From Chloroflexota bacterium (GTDB lineage: Bacteria > Chloroflexota > Dehalococcoidia > GIF9 > UBA5620): DNA of 22,580 bases. A program made the translations under genes and the position numbers. Of the stretch, positions 14,637-22,446 are shown in pieces (position 1 is the stretch's first letter; the number at the start of each line of letters is the position of its first letter). The notes beneath the pieces were generated by a model. The model was not told the DNA's origin and did no database searches. It saw only the letters and a program-made list of their open reading frames with translations. The DNA lies in NCBI GenBank assembly GCA_026389735.1, contig JAPLHH010000111.1:1-22580 (forward strand), read 5' to 3'.

Positions 14637-15794
14637 TTACTTATCTGAATAGGTAACCTCAAGAACGACCCCTTCTGGCCATTCAATAAATTCGGCGACA
14701 TGGTTGCCGTTATACCCCTTCAGGAATAGAGCCTCTACCTGGAAGCGGGTAGCAGCCGCAGCAGCAACATTAACTATTTCTTGAGTTATATCTAATTCGG
14801 TCGGTGGGGCGGTCTGAACGGGGACGTTTATCAGATTGCTGCCAGTGTACTGAAATGCCGGCAGCTCATCACCATACTTGACCTTCCAGAATCGCAGCCC
14901 GTTAAGTCCAGTAGTGCTGGAAAATGGGTTTCCAGCTATTCTGGGGTTAGGGAACTTAAGACTGGCGTTTTGTATTTTCTTCCCCTGCAAGCTCCAAACA
15001 TCAAAGCTCCAGAAGGCACAATAACCTCTGTCAGGGTCATTATCATCGTCACCAGCCCATGTCCTGGAATTGTCTGTAGCCCCATCTGAACGCACCGTGC
15101 CAGTCTCCTGGGCAACCGGCGTGATAGTTACTGTCATTGCAGCTGCCGCCACGGTAACCATTATATTTCCTGTGGTTTCGCCGCCTTTGCCATCGCTGAG
15201 TATGACTGTGACGTTAAAATTTCCGCCTTTATTCGGCGCTACCCAGGTAACCTTGTTGCCTACGCCACTGATGCTCCCCTCGCTGGCTGACCAGCTATAA
15301 CTGACCGCATCACCGTCAGGGTCGGTAGCAATGCAGGTAATCGTCGTCCTGCCTCCATACAATAACCCAGAAGGGTCGGCAACCAAGCTGGAAATTGCCG
15401 GCGACTGATTGGCGCCAACCGTTATGTCCAGACTTCTCTGCGCCGAACCACCCTTGCCGTCCTCCACAGTGACCGTGATGGTATAAGTCCCGTAATCCGG
15501 CGGAGCCTTCCAAATAACAATGGGGCCGGCACCGCTGAAACCACCACCTGTGCATGCCCAGATGAAATCTAACTGGTCGACATCTGCATCTTGGGCTATG
15601 CACTGAATCTCAGTATTGCCCGATGGATAAAGCTGCATATTCTCCGCCACCAGGCTGGAGATTACCGGCGGTTGATTGCCGCCCGGCGTCGGTGGCGGCG
15701 GCGGCATCTCTCGTGGGCCGCAGGCACCACTCAGCATGGCCATAACAGTTATCATAACCAGGACTATACCGAAGCCGCTTTTGAAAATGTTCAT
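14637..15794 (-). CDS. Lipoprotein with two PKD/Ig-like domains and a C-terminal jelly-roll-like domain
   Basis: From the ATG at 15794 (nine bases after AAGGAGG; another ATG two codons earlier is closer than usual) it has 385 residues. A hydrophobic signal ends LSGAC, with C25 as probable lipidation site, followed by a Pro-rich spacer (PPPPPTPGG). Two repeats of about 88 residues follow, each beginning N-Q-x-P-x-I-S-S-L-V-A and ending near G-T/N-x-x-x-x-V-x-x-x-D-G-K-G-G: PKD or bacterial Ig-like folds typical of surface adhesion. The last 165 residues (YCAFWSFDVWSLQGKKIQNASLKF ... VVLEVTYSDK) resemble the DNRLRE-type surface domain, less certainly. Third gene of a lipoprotein operon that ends at the 14580 palindrome. 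Confidence 0.82.
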   Translation of the reverse strand: MNIFKSGFGIVLVMITVMAMLSGACGPREMPPPPPTPGGNQPPVISSLVAENMQLYPSGNTEIQCIAQDADVDQLDFIWACTGGGFSGAGPIVIWKAPPDYGTYTITVTVEDGKGGSAQRSLDITVGANQSPAISSLVADPSGLLYGGRTTITCIATDPDGDAVSYSWSASEGSISGVGNKVTWVAPNKGGNFNVTVILSDGKGGETTGNIMVTVAAAAMTVTITPVAQETGTVRSDGATDNSRTWAGDDDNDPDRGYCAFWSFDVWSLQGKKIQNASLKFPNPRIAGNPFSSTTGLNGLRFWKVKYGDELPAFQYTGSNLINVPVQTAPPTELDITQEIVNVAAAAATRFQVEALFLKGYNGNHVAEFIEWPEGVVLEVTYSDK

Positions 15795-15817
15795 CTTCAT
15801 TTGCCTCCTTACATAAG

Positions 15818-15846
15818 AGTATATCTCAACTCAACACTGTCAGCAA
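15818..15846 (-). promoter_or_regulatory. Weak internal promoter before the two-PKD lipoprotein
   Basis: On the minus strand TTGCTG (15841-15846), 17 bases, then TATACT (15818-15823). The -10 is good and the -35 poor. It lies in the 75-base gap before the large lipoprotein gene and could give it extra expression. Confidence 0.3.
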
Positions 15847-15875
15847 TCAAAGCAAACCCCCAATACTCATCAAGA

Positions 15876-16262
15876 CTATTGTTTCGTGCTAGCCGCAATA
15901 TCATAGCTTATAATCTTCCAGGCATCGGGACCAACAGTCTTAACACTAAAGTCCCACACCTCATTTGGCTGCAGATTCTGCTTAACAGCTGATTCGGTAG
16001 CTACGAGATTCTTGCTCTTATCATAGAAATTAACTGCTATCATAGCAAAGTTTATGGTGACATCGCTAACATTCTGGGCTCTGCCAATGACCACGGCTGT
16101 GCTTTGAGGCGCACCACCAGTGAACTCATGCACCGTCATGCTATGGCTCAGTATTTTCAGTTCCCCACGTGAAACATCACCACCATGTGTCGCACAGCCA
16201 ACAAAAATTGTCAGTAAAGCCAACATCGAGACGGCAGCTACAATCCTAACTCCCTGCTTCAT
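15876..16262 (-). CDS. Small lipoprotein with FxLYD-like domain
   Basis: From the ATG at 16262 (AAGAGG ten bases upstream) it has 128 residues; the frame extends further but without a signal-peptide start. A basic N-terminus (MKQGVR) and hydrophobic stretch end FVGC, a good lipobox with C23. The rest is a single beta-rich domain: G-R-A-Q-N-V-S-D-V-T-I-N-F, then VNFYDKSKNLVATES and LQPNEVWDFSVKT, the pattern of FxLYD domains common in extracellular lipoproteins of Gram-positive-type bacteria. Its ligand is unknown. It lies 44 bases after the PKD lipoprotein gene and 81 before the larger one, all on one strand. Confidence 0.75.
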   Translation of the reverse strand: MKQGVRIVAAVSMLALLTIFVGCATHGGDVSRGELKILSHSMTVHEFTGGAPQSTAVVIGRAQNVSDVTINFAMIAVNFYDKSKNLVATESAVKQNLQPNEVWDFSVKTVGPDAWKIISYDIAASTKQ

Positions 16263-16306
16263 CTCACTTGCGCCTCTTAAAGGGCCGACACAACCCCCCT
16301 TTCTTG

Positions 16307-16696
16307 TCACCGCCCGCAACAACTCTTATGCGGCCTAGGCACCACACTGACGGTTAGGGCGGCTTCATCGCTGCCCCCATTGTTGTCCTTGGCTATCACC
16401 ATAATGTGATAGTCACCGTAATCATTTGGCAACTCCCAGGTGACAGTAGGCCCTTCACCTATTAGGCTGCCACCAGTGGATGACCACTTGAGCTGCACTG
16501 CATCGCCTTCAGGGTCCGAAACAGCGCATCTGATGTCAGAGGCACCCCCAGGGTAAACATTTATATACTCCGCCTCAAGACTTGAGATTACTGGAGACTT
16601 ATTGCCCTTCGGCTCCGGCGTCACCAAACAAGCACTAAACAGCACTGCCAGCACCACGACTATGCCCAAACCGATTTTGCAGATATGCGAATTCAC
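16307..16696 (-). CDS. Small lipoprotein with one PKD/Ig-like domain
   Basis: The start is a GTG at 16696, preceded by GGAGGGAG. Upstream in-frame sequence exists but has no SD site. The 129 residues have a signal ending LFSAC, with C23 the probable lipidated cysteine, and a single PKD-like domain (NKSPVISSLEAEYINVYPGG ... DNNGGSDEAALTVSV). This domain is clearly related to the first domain of the large lipoprotein at 14637-15794, pointing to duplication. The protein ends in an odd HKSCCGR tail with two adjacent cysteines. It is the first gene of the three-lipoprotein operon, diverging from the TetR gene. Confidence 0.78.
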   Translation of the reverse strand: MNSHICKIGLGIVVVLAVLFSACLVTPEPKGNKSPVISSLEAEYINVYPGGASDIRCAVSDPEGDAVQLKWSSTGGSLIGEGPTVTWELPNDYGDYHIMVIAKDNNGGSDEAALTVSVVPRPHKSCCGR

Positions 16697-16727
16697 TAAT
16701 GCTCCCTCCCTCAAACAAACTAGCAAA

Positions 16728-16756
16728 AGTATATACAGGCGTGGCAATTTTAGCAA
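16728..16756 (-). promoter_or_regulatory. Promoter of the lipoprotein operon
   Basis: On the minus strand TTGCTA (16751-16756), 17 bases, then TATACT (16728-16733). It lies 32 bases before the GTG start at 16696. Only four bases separate its -35 from the -35 of the divergent TetR promoter. Confidence 0.5.
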
Positions 16757-16760
16757 GGTG

Positions 16761-16789
16761 TTGACAGAAATCAAACACCCTGGTATCAT
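16761..16789 (+). promoter_or_regulatory. Promoter of the TetR-efflux operon
   Basis: A perfect TTGACA (16761-16766), 17 bases with TG one base before the -10 (extended -10), then TATCAT (16784-16789), five of six. The expected start near 16796 lies within the inverted-repeat operator. Confidence 0.75.
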
Positions 16790-16811
16790 TCACTGAATGA
16801 ATGTTCATTCA
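16787..16811. promoter_or_regulatory. TetR-type operator with three half-sites
   Basis: TGAATGAA-TG-TTCATTCA (16794-16811) is an 8-base inverted repeat with a 2-base centre. The left half also pairs with CATTCA at 16787-16792, giving a second perfect repeat CATTCA-C-TGAATG. The sites cover the -10 edge and the start of transcription of the TetR gene, so its own protein probably represses here. The 18-base core is close to the operator I remember for the TetR-type fatty-acid regulator FadR of Bacillus subtilis, though only as similarity. Confidence 0.75.
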
Positions 16812-16843
16812 ACACATAGATGTTCATCATATCGGAGAAACCG

Positions 16844-17467
16844 ATGAGGATGACCAGGCAGGAACAGAAGGAGAGCATTGCCAAGCAAAGGAAGCAGCAG
16901 ATTTTTGATGCTGCTGTGAAGGTCTTTTCCCAAAAGGGGTTTGACCAGTCTACTATTCCCGATATAGCTCAAGAGGCTGGGGTAGCAGTAGGTACTATTT
17001 ACAACTACTACCAGAGCAAGCACGACCTGCTATTGTCAATTATCAGGAGCTACATCGTTACCGAGTCTTTTATCGGCCTATTGGAGCAGCCGTCGGAATC
17101 AGATGACACCGCTTTCCTTTTTTCCCTTATTAATGAACGCCTAAGTATTGGCCTAGACAACACTGATGTAATGCAACTTCTAATGAGCGAAATACGGCGA
17201 GATCCGAAATTACGGCGGCAATACATTGAGCAAGTTGTTGTGCCTACCTTCAAACTCTTAACAGAATACCTGGAATCGAGGATAGCCAAAGATAGTTTTC
17301 GCCCCTCGAATATCCCCATAGTTGTGCGAGCCTTGATTGGCATGATAATAGGCTTATCAATCATCTCCAATATGGAGGGAGAAATGGGACCTATGCGAAG
17401 GATTCCACGCCAGGAACTAGGGGCTGAGGTGACAAAATTGATCTTAGAAGGTATCGAAAGGAAGTGA
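16844..17467 (+). CDS. TetR-family transcriptional repressor
   Basis: From the ATG at 16844 (GGAG six bases upstream; ATGs at 16820 and 16850 are less well placed) it has 207 residues. The N-terminal helix-turn-helix is typical: I-F-D-A-A-V-K-V-F-S-Q-K-G-F, then T-I-P-D-I-A-Q-E-A-G-V-A-V-G-T-I-Y-N-Y-Y-Q-S-K-H-D-L-L. The remaining, mostly helical, part forms the ligand-binding and dimer domain, whose ligand cannot be predicted. It heads an operon with two adaptor proteins and an MFS pump, and an inverted-repeat operator lies on its promoter. The simplest reading is an autoregulated repressor released by a toxic or lipid-like compound that the pump exports. Confidence 0.93.
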   Translation: MRMTRQEQKESIAKQRKQQIFDAAVKVFSQKGFDQSTIPDIAQEAGVAVGTIYNYYQSKHDLLLSIIRSYIVTESFIGLLEQPSESDDTAFLFSLINERLSIGLDNTDVMQLLMSEIRRDPKLRRQYIEQVVVPTFKLLTEYLESRIAKDSFRPSNIPIVVRALIGMIIGLSIISNMEGEMGPMRRIPRQELGAEVTKLILEGIERK

Positions 17468-17552
17468 CCTGAAACAAAAAGCAGCCAATTTTGATGAATC
17501 GTGCTTACGGAACAACGCTTTAACAAAATGACATGCAGGGGGTAATAGTGCA

Positions 17553-18599
17553 ATGAAAATTGAGAGAAAAAAATCGATCAACCAACTGATAGCGTTAATT
17601 ATTGCAAGCTTCATCATGGTTTTCGCTCTGACTTCATGCCGGCCTACGGAAAGTAAACCCACCACCAGCCCCTTACAACTAGCCCAATCCAAGTCTGGCA
17701 GTTACATTGCTGGCATTGAGGTCCGCGGTAATCTCTCTTTCCCTAACCAACAGAAGCTTTATTTCAGCACCTTCAGTACCATAAAGGAAATAGATGTAAA
17801 AGAAGGTGACTCAGTCAGCGAGGGGCAGCTACTGGCCCGTTTGGACAATACTACCCAGCGATTGGCTGTGGATTCAGCCCAGTTTGATGTTAGCAAAGCC
17901 AAAAACGCTATGCAAAAACGGGTTTGCCCTACCCCGGGAAGAACGGTTTATGAGTTCCTGAATGCCCCCAGTGTTCTCGATACCCTGGAAGCAATGCAGG
18001 TGGAACTGGAAAAGGCAGCCGCATCAATAACTACTAAAGAGTATGATGAAGCCAGTAATGAGCTTTCATTGGCAAGAGACGACCTTGAAAGAGCCAAAGG
18101 GATACTTCTGGACAGCTATATCCAAATTTATTCCTTCGGGCTCAGCCAAGAGACACTAATCCAGCTTAGTCTTGATTTGGAGAAGGCCAAAATTGCCCTG
18201 GAAAAAGCCAAGAATGAACTGAGTAAAACAGAACTCTACGCTCCTTTTGAAGGCATCGTCACCGACATCCCAGTTAAAGAGGGCGATGTGATATCGTCAG
18301 TAAATTACACTACCATACCCATCATTCACCTCATTGACCCAAGCGTATTGGAGATGGAAGGGTTTATTGACGAAATGGACAGGCCCCGAGTAAATATAGG
18401 CGATAAAGCTGTAATCACAGTTGACGCCTTGCCTGACCTCAAGCTCACGGGCAAGGTAAGTTTCATCTCGGAAGTCGGTACAGTCCGCTCTGGATTGGCC
18501 TATTACAAGGTCACCATAAGCGTGGAACCACCGTTCAGCCCTGAATTCAAGCATGGTATGGGGGCTACCGCAAGGATATCCCCTGAAGGCAAGTCATGA
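17553..18599 (+). CDS. Lipoprotein efflux adaptor (membrane fusion protein, MacA/AcrA-like)
   Basis: The 348 residues start with a basic, hydrophobic signal ending ALTSC, with C29 the probable lipidated cysteine. The adaptor architecture is complete: a first lipoyl half (about 54-103, IKEIDVKEGDSVSEGQLLARLD), a helical hairpin (about 103-228, with L-E-K-A-K-I-A-L-E-K-A-K), the second lipoyl half (ELYAPFEGIVTDIPVKEGD, from about 227) and a beta-barrel region to the end. Such adaptors link an inner-membrane pump to an outer partner. The ATG at 17553 follows a G-rich site (CAGGGGG). It lies 85 bases after the TetR gene and 67 before a second adaptor. Confidence 0.88.
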   Translation: MKIERKKSINQLIALIIASFIMVFALTSCRPTESKPTTSPLQLAQSKSGSYIAGIEVRGNLSFPNQQKLYFSTFSTIKEIDVKEGDSVSEGQLLARLDNTTQRLAVDSAQFDVSKAKNAMQKRVCPTPGRTVYEFLNAPSVLDTLEAMQVELEKAAASITTKEYDEASNELSLARDDLERAKGILLDSYIQIYSFGLSQETLIQLSLDLEKAKIALEKAKNELSKTELYAPFEGIVTDIPVKEGDVISSVNYTTIPIIHLIDPSVLEMEGFIDEMDRPRVNIGDKAVITVDALPDLKLTGKVSFISEVGTVRSGLAYYKVTISVEPPFSPEFKHGMGATARISPEGKS

Positions 18600-18666
18600 G
18601 GATAAAGGTCGAAACCCTTACCACTGGGCTTTACAGAAGAGGCACAATGATGGAGGTAACTGGCAT

Positions 18667-19374
18667 ATGAAGATAATAAATCTGGCAAGTTTAGACGGGC
18701 GCCGCAAGATAGGTGCCCTGATAGTCATTATATTGGTTATAGTAGGTATCGGAGTCGGTTTCAATTTGTGGTATCAGAGTTCGAGATACATAACTACCGA
18801 TAATGCCCATATCAGTGCTCCCCTTATTTCCGTCAGCGCGCTGGGAACTAGCCAGATAATCAGCCTGGATGTAGATTTAGGTAGCTATGTAGAGCGGGGG
18901 CAAAGGGTGGCCGAGGTGGGTCAACCTCGAGTCTCCGACAGCACTAACATGAGGGGCTTTAAGGCCGTCCCCACCAGCCCTACAGGGGTAGAGGCGCCGG
19001 TTTCCGGCTATGTGGCCGCTATCTGGGCCTACCCCGGGTCGGTTATAACCATCGGACAACCAATCATGACCTTATATGACTCTTCTAACGTCTGGGTTAC
19101 GGCCAACATTGAAGAGACCAAAATGAGCCGGGTACATCCAGGCCAGACGGTAAAAATCAAGGTGGATAGTCTGAGAGGTGTTACTTTAGAGGGTACGGTG
19201 GAGGGAATAGCAGCAGCTACTGCTGCTACTTTTTCCCTTATACCCCAGCAGGCCACTACCGGCACTTTCATCAAGGTAGTTCAGGTGGTGCCAGTAAAGA
19301 TAGCCATTGAAAAACCCGACGGTTCCGTGCTACTCCCCGGGACATCGGTGGAAGTGAAAATCAGTACCAGGTAA
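18667..19374 (+). CDS. Short EmrA/HlyD-like adaptor lacking the helical hairpin
   Basis: From the ATG at 18667 (GGAGGT nine bases upstream) it has 235 residues. One membrane helix spans about 15-36, followed by YITTDNAHISAPLISVS, the typical EmrA start. A first lipoyl half (ISLDVDLGSYVERGQRVAEVG, 65-86) is followed, after only about 20 residues, by the second (VEAPVSGYVAAIWAYPGSV, from 108), then the beta barrel and a closing LLPGTSVEVKI. EmrA proteins usually have about 390 residues, with a long coiled-coil hairpin between the halves; here it is absent. The frame extends upstream over the end of the previous gene without a start signal. The MFS pump follows after 22 bases. Confidence 0.86.
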   Translation: MKIINLASLDGRRKIGALIVIILVIVGIGVGFNLWYQSSRYITTDNAHISAPLISVSALGTSQIISLDVDLGSYVERGQRVAEVGQPRVSDSTNMRGFKAVPTSPTGVEAPVSGYVAAIWAYPGSVITIGQPIMTLYDSSNVWVTANIEETKMSRVHPGQTVKIKVDSLRGVTLEGTVEGIAAATAATFSLIPQQATTGTFIKVVQVVPVKIAIEKPDGSVLLPGTSVEVKISTR

Positions 19375-19396
19375 TTTATTACGGGTGAAATTCTAG

Positions 19397-20938
19397 ATGC
19401 CTGCGTCAAGCCAATCGAAGGTAATATTGGTGGCCATTGCTGGCACCTTTATGGTCATTTTAGACCAGACAATTGTCAATGTTGCTCTGCCCCACATTAT
19501 GGCGGTTTTCAATGAAACCGCTGACCGGGCTCAACTCGTAATTTCTGCTTATCTGATGGCCACGGCTATAAGTACACCAGCCGCTGCATTTCTGAGTACT
19601 CGTTTTGGCATTAAAAGAGTCTACCTGCTAAGTCAGGCAGGTTTCCTCGCCGGCTCGGTTCTCTGCGGGATGGCCTGGAATACCAATATCCTAACTCTTT
19701 TCCGCATTATCCAGGGCTTGAGCGGCGGTTTACTTATGCCCCTCGCTATGACCTTTTTGTTCACCAGCGTGCCCCATGAACAACGAGGCAGTGCAATGGC
19801 CCTTTTTGGCATACCCATGATGCTGGGACCTGCCATCGGGCCCACCCTTGGAGGCTACCTTGTGGACAGTTGGAGCTGGCGCATGTGCTTCTATGTGAAT
19901 GTGCCCGTGGTGATACTTGCTATTTTTATGGGACTTTACTGGATCGACGATACTTCAAAGTCCCTGATGTCCTTTGACTACAAGGGGTTTTTGCTCGCAG
20001 CCATCGGGTTTAGTTCGCTACTATATGGACTATCCTATGCTCCAAGCTGGGGCTGGGGTGACGGACGAATTGTAGGGCTATTAACCCTAGGTATTGTAAG
20101 CATTGTAGTCTGGATAATATTGGAACTAAGGGAGAGATACCCCATGCTTGATTTGCGTATCTTCACTTACGGCGGTTATTCACTAGCCATAGGCATAAAC
20201 CTCGTAACCACTATCGGTCTTTTTTCAACCGTATTTTTGCTGCCGTTGTTTTTGCAGAACCTCCGAGGCCTTTCGGCTTTCCATACTGGCCTTTTGCTCC
20301 TCCCTATGGCTTTGGGCTCCGCGATTACCATGCCCATAAGCGGCCGCCTCTACGATAAAATTGGGCCGCGCGTCCCGATTTTGATGGGCCTTCTACTCAC
20401 CGCTTTTGCGACCCTCTGGCTCCAGGGATTGGACATAACTACGCCTGATTCTGCACTCCGCCTAATCCTGTTCTTGAGAGGAATGGGACTGGGCCTAGCC
20501 ATGATGCCTGTAATGACCTTTGCCTTAGCAGCGGTGCCCATGGAAATGACTTCCCAAGCTTCATCGCTCACCAATGTCACACGGACGGTTTTTGCTGCAC
20601 TAGGTACTGCTATTTTCGCAAGCCTGCTGGATCACTTTCACAAAACCTATCTGGGTACACTTGCCCAGACGGTTACTCCAGACTCAGTCGAAGCCCTCCG
20701 TGTTTTATCCGTTATCCAGGCAACAGCACTCAAGTCCGGGCTGACCATGGAGGCTGCCCGCCTGGCAGGCACTTCGATGCTTTATCAATTTGTTAATCTT
20801 AAGGCTTTCGTTATGGCTTTTGACAGCGATTATGTCATAAGTGCGCTAATAGTGTTTGCAGGGATTCTGCCGTCACTTCTACTACCTCACGGCTCTATGA
20901 AAAAGAGGATAATAGCCGGTGAGATATCCCTTGGTTAA
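19397..20938 (+). CDS. MFS multidrug exporter, DHA2 family, 14 TM (EmrB/QacA-like)
   Basis: This proton-driven exporter has 513 residues and about 14 membrane helices. Visible family marks are motif D1 LDQTIVNVALP (22-32), motif A after helix two (STRFGIKRVYL), motif B L-x-x-x-R-I-I-Q-G near R103, motif C GIPMMLGPAIGPTLGGYL (138-155), and the W-R-x-x-F-x-x-N-V-P sequence that follows. DHA2 members pump drugs, dyes or fatty acids; the substrate here is unknown. The ATG at 19397 has only a modest GGGTGA upstream; close spacing after the EmrA-like gene suggests joint translation. It is the last gene of the TetR operon. No terminator is evident in the 147 bases before glyA. Confidence 0.94.
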   Translation: MPASSQSKVILVAIAGTFMVILDQTIVNVALPHIMAVFNETADRAQLVISAYLMATAISTPAAAFLSTRFGIKRVYLLSQAGFLAGSVLCGMAWNTNILTLFRIIQGLSGGLLMPLAMTFLFTSVPHEQRGSAMALFGIPMMLGPAIGPTLGGYLVDSWSWRMCFYVNVPVVILAIFMGLYWIDDTSKSLMSFDYKGFLLAAIGFSSLLYGLSYAPSWGWGDGRIVGLLTLGIVSIVVWIILELRERYPMLDLRIFTYGGYSLAIGINLVTTIGLFSTVFLLPLFLQNLRGLSAFHTGLLLLPMALGSAITMPISGRLYDKIGPRVPILMGLLLTAFATLWLQGLDITTPDSALRLILFLRGMGLGLAMMPVMTFALAAVPMEMTSQASSLTNVTRTVFAALGTAIFASLLDHFHKTYLGTLAQTVTPDSVEALRVLSVIQATALKSGLTMEAARLAGTSMLYQFVNLKAFVMAFDSDYVISALIVFAGILPSLLLPHGSMKKRIIAGEISLG

Positions 20939-21030
20939 CTCTTTCGCAGCCTTAGAATTCATTCAGCTACAACAGGACATCTGTCGGCGCTGTAACACTT
21001 AATCCCTACAGATACAAAGAATTGGAATTG

Positions 21031-21059
21031 TTGACCTGATTTGGGACTAATGGTATTAT
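21031..21059 (+). promoter_or_regulatory. Promoter of glyA
   Basis: TTGACC (21031-21036), 17 bases with TG before the -10, then TATTAT (21054-21059); each hexamer matches five of six. The start site would be about 20 bases before the glyA TTG codon. Confidence 0.65.
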
Positions 21060-21085
21060 TCTCTAAATATCTCGGAGATACATGA

Positions 21086-22327
21086 TTGGCTGACAACGCC
21101 AGGCAAGATACCGAAATCGCTCGATTTCTTAAGCTGGAAGCTAGGCGGCAAAAGGAAACTATAAATCTTATTGCCGCCGAAAATTTCACCAGCCGAGCGG
21201 TGCTCGAGGCCCAAGGCTCCATACTAACAAATAAGTATGCCGAAGGTTACCCGCAGCGCCGCTATTATGCCGGCTGCCCCAATATAGATGCCATCGAAAG
21301 CCTGGCAATCGAGCGAGCCAAGAAACTGTTCAATGCTGAGCATGCCAACGTCCAGCCCCATAGCGGTAGTCAAGCCAATATGGCGGCCTATTTCGCCTTT
21401 CTCGAGCCCGGCGATACCGTTATGGGAATGAGCTTAAGCCATGGCGGTCACCTAACTCACGGCGCCCCAGCCAATTTCTCAGGGAAATGGTATAACTTTG
21501 TCCCCTACGGGCTCGACCCAGGAACTGAAAGGCTCGACTACAACAATATAGAAAGCCTAGCCCTAAAGCACAAGCCCAAGCTTATTGTCGCTGGAGCCAG
21601 TGCCTATCCCCGAATCATTGACTTCAGCCGCTTCCGCAGCATAGCCGATGCTGCTGGCGCACAGCTTGTGGCAGATATGGCTCACATTGCCGGATTAGTG
21701 GCTACCAATTTACATCCTTCTCCAGTACCGCATGCCCAAATAATTACCTCTTCCACTCACAAGACCTTGCGTGGTCCCCGCAGCGGCTTTATCTTATGCA
21801 AAGAAGCTCTAGCTTCAAAAATAGATGCCGCCGTTTTCCCTATGATGCAAGGTGGACCGCTGATGCACGCCATCGCTGCCAAAGCCGTAGCCTTCTTCGA
21901 AGCCATGCAACCTGAGTTCGCCACCTACCAAAAGGCAGTACTGGAAAATGCTCAAGTCCTCGCCGCTGAGTTAAAGCAGCATGGCTTGCGACTGATCTCC
22001 GGCGGCACCGACAACCACCTAATCCTCGTTGACCTTACTCAGACCGGAATAACCGGTATAGCTGTTCAGGAAGCCCTTGAGGCTGCTGGTATCCTGGTAA
22101 ATAGAAATTCCATCCCCTCCGACCCCAGGCCACCGCAAATCACCAGCGGCATCAGATTGGGCTCACCCGCCGTCACCACCCGAGGTTTTGGCCCACAGGA
22201 AATGAAAACCATTGCTTCTCTAATCATCAAAGTACTTTCCCATCCTGAGGACAAAAAGATACAAAAGGAAGTAGCTGAGCAGGTCGTCTCCATGTGCCGC
22301 CGTTTCCCTACTCCGGGAATAGACTAG
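21086..22327 (+). CDS. glyA: Serine hydroxymethyltransferase
   Basis: This PLP enzyme interconverts serine and glycine and feeds one-carbon units to tetrahydrofolate. The 413 residues include the signature [14 protein letters not shown], with Lys226 as the PLP lysine, the D-M-A-H-I-A-G-L motif with the ring-pairing Asp197, and Y-A-E-G-Y-P near residue 51. The length matches the family. The start is TTG at 21086, eight bases after CGGAG; an overlapping ATG at 21082 is out of frame and stops after three codons. It stands alone with its own promoter; the ABC gene downstream is separated by 119 bases. No glycine riboswitch is seen upstream. Confidence 0.98.
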   Translation: MADNARQDTEIARFLKLEARRQKETINLIAAENFTSRAVLEAQGSILTNKYAEGYPQRRYYAGCPNIDAIESLAIERAKKLFNAEHANVQPHSGSQANMAAYFAFLEPGDTVMGMSLSHGGHLTHGAPANFSGKWYNFVPYGLDPGTERLDYNNIESLALKHKPKLIVAGASAYPRIIDFSRFRSIADAAGAQLVADMAHIAGLVATNLHPSPVPHAQIITSSTHKTLRGPRSGFILCKEALASKIDAAVFPMMQGGPLMHAIAAKAVAFFEAMQPEFATYQKAVLENAQVLAAELKQHGLRLISGGTDNHLILVDLTQTGITGIAVQEALEAAGILVNRNSIPSDPRPPQITSGIRLGSPAVTTRGFGPQEMKTIASLIIKVLSHPEDKKIQKEVAEQVVSMCRRFPTPGID

Positions 22328-22446
22328 AACTTACTAATGAGGCTTTCCGCCAAAGACAGAAACAAAAAGCAATTTGACAGCCAATCAGGTCCCCAGCAAG
22401 AAGACCCTCTCCGCTAGTCTAAATCAAAAGTTCGTGGTAGAAACCA

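Noticed and set aside
20939..21085. Possible glycine riboswitch or terminator between the MFS gene and glyA
   Set aside because: No tandem aptamer pattern and no stable hairpin with a T-tract; only the glyA promoter is supported.
22374..22379. TTGACA before the ABC transporter gene
   Set aside because: No acceptable -10 box at 16 to 18 bases downstream, so not called a promoter.
22337..22417. 26-codon frame between glyA and the ABC gene
   Set aside because: No SD site, no recognisable protein pattern and strongly charged random-looking composition.
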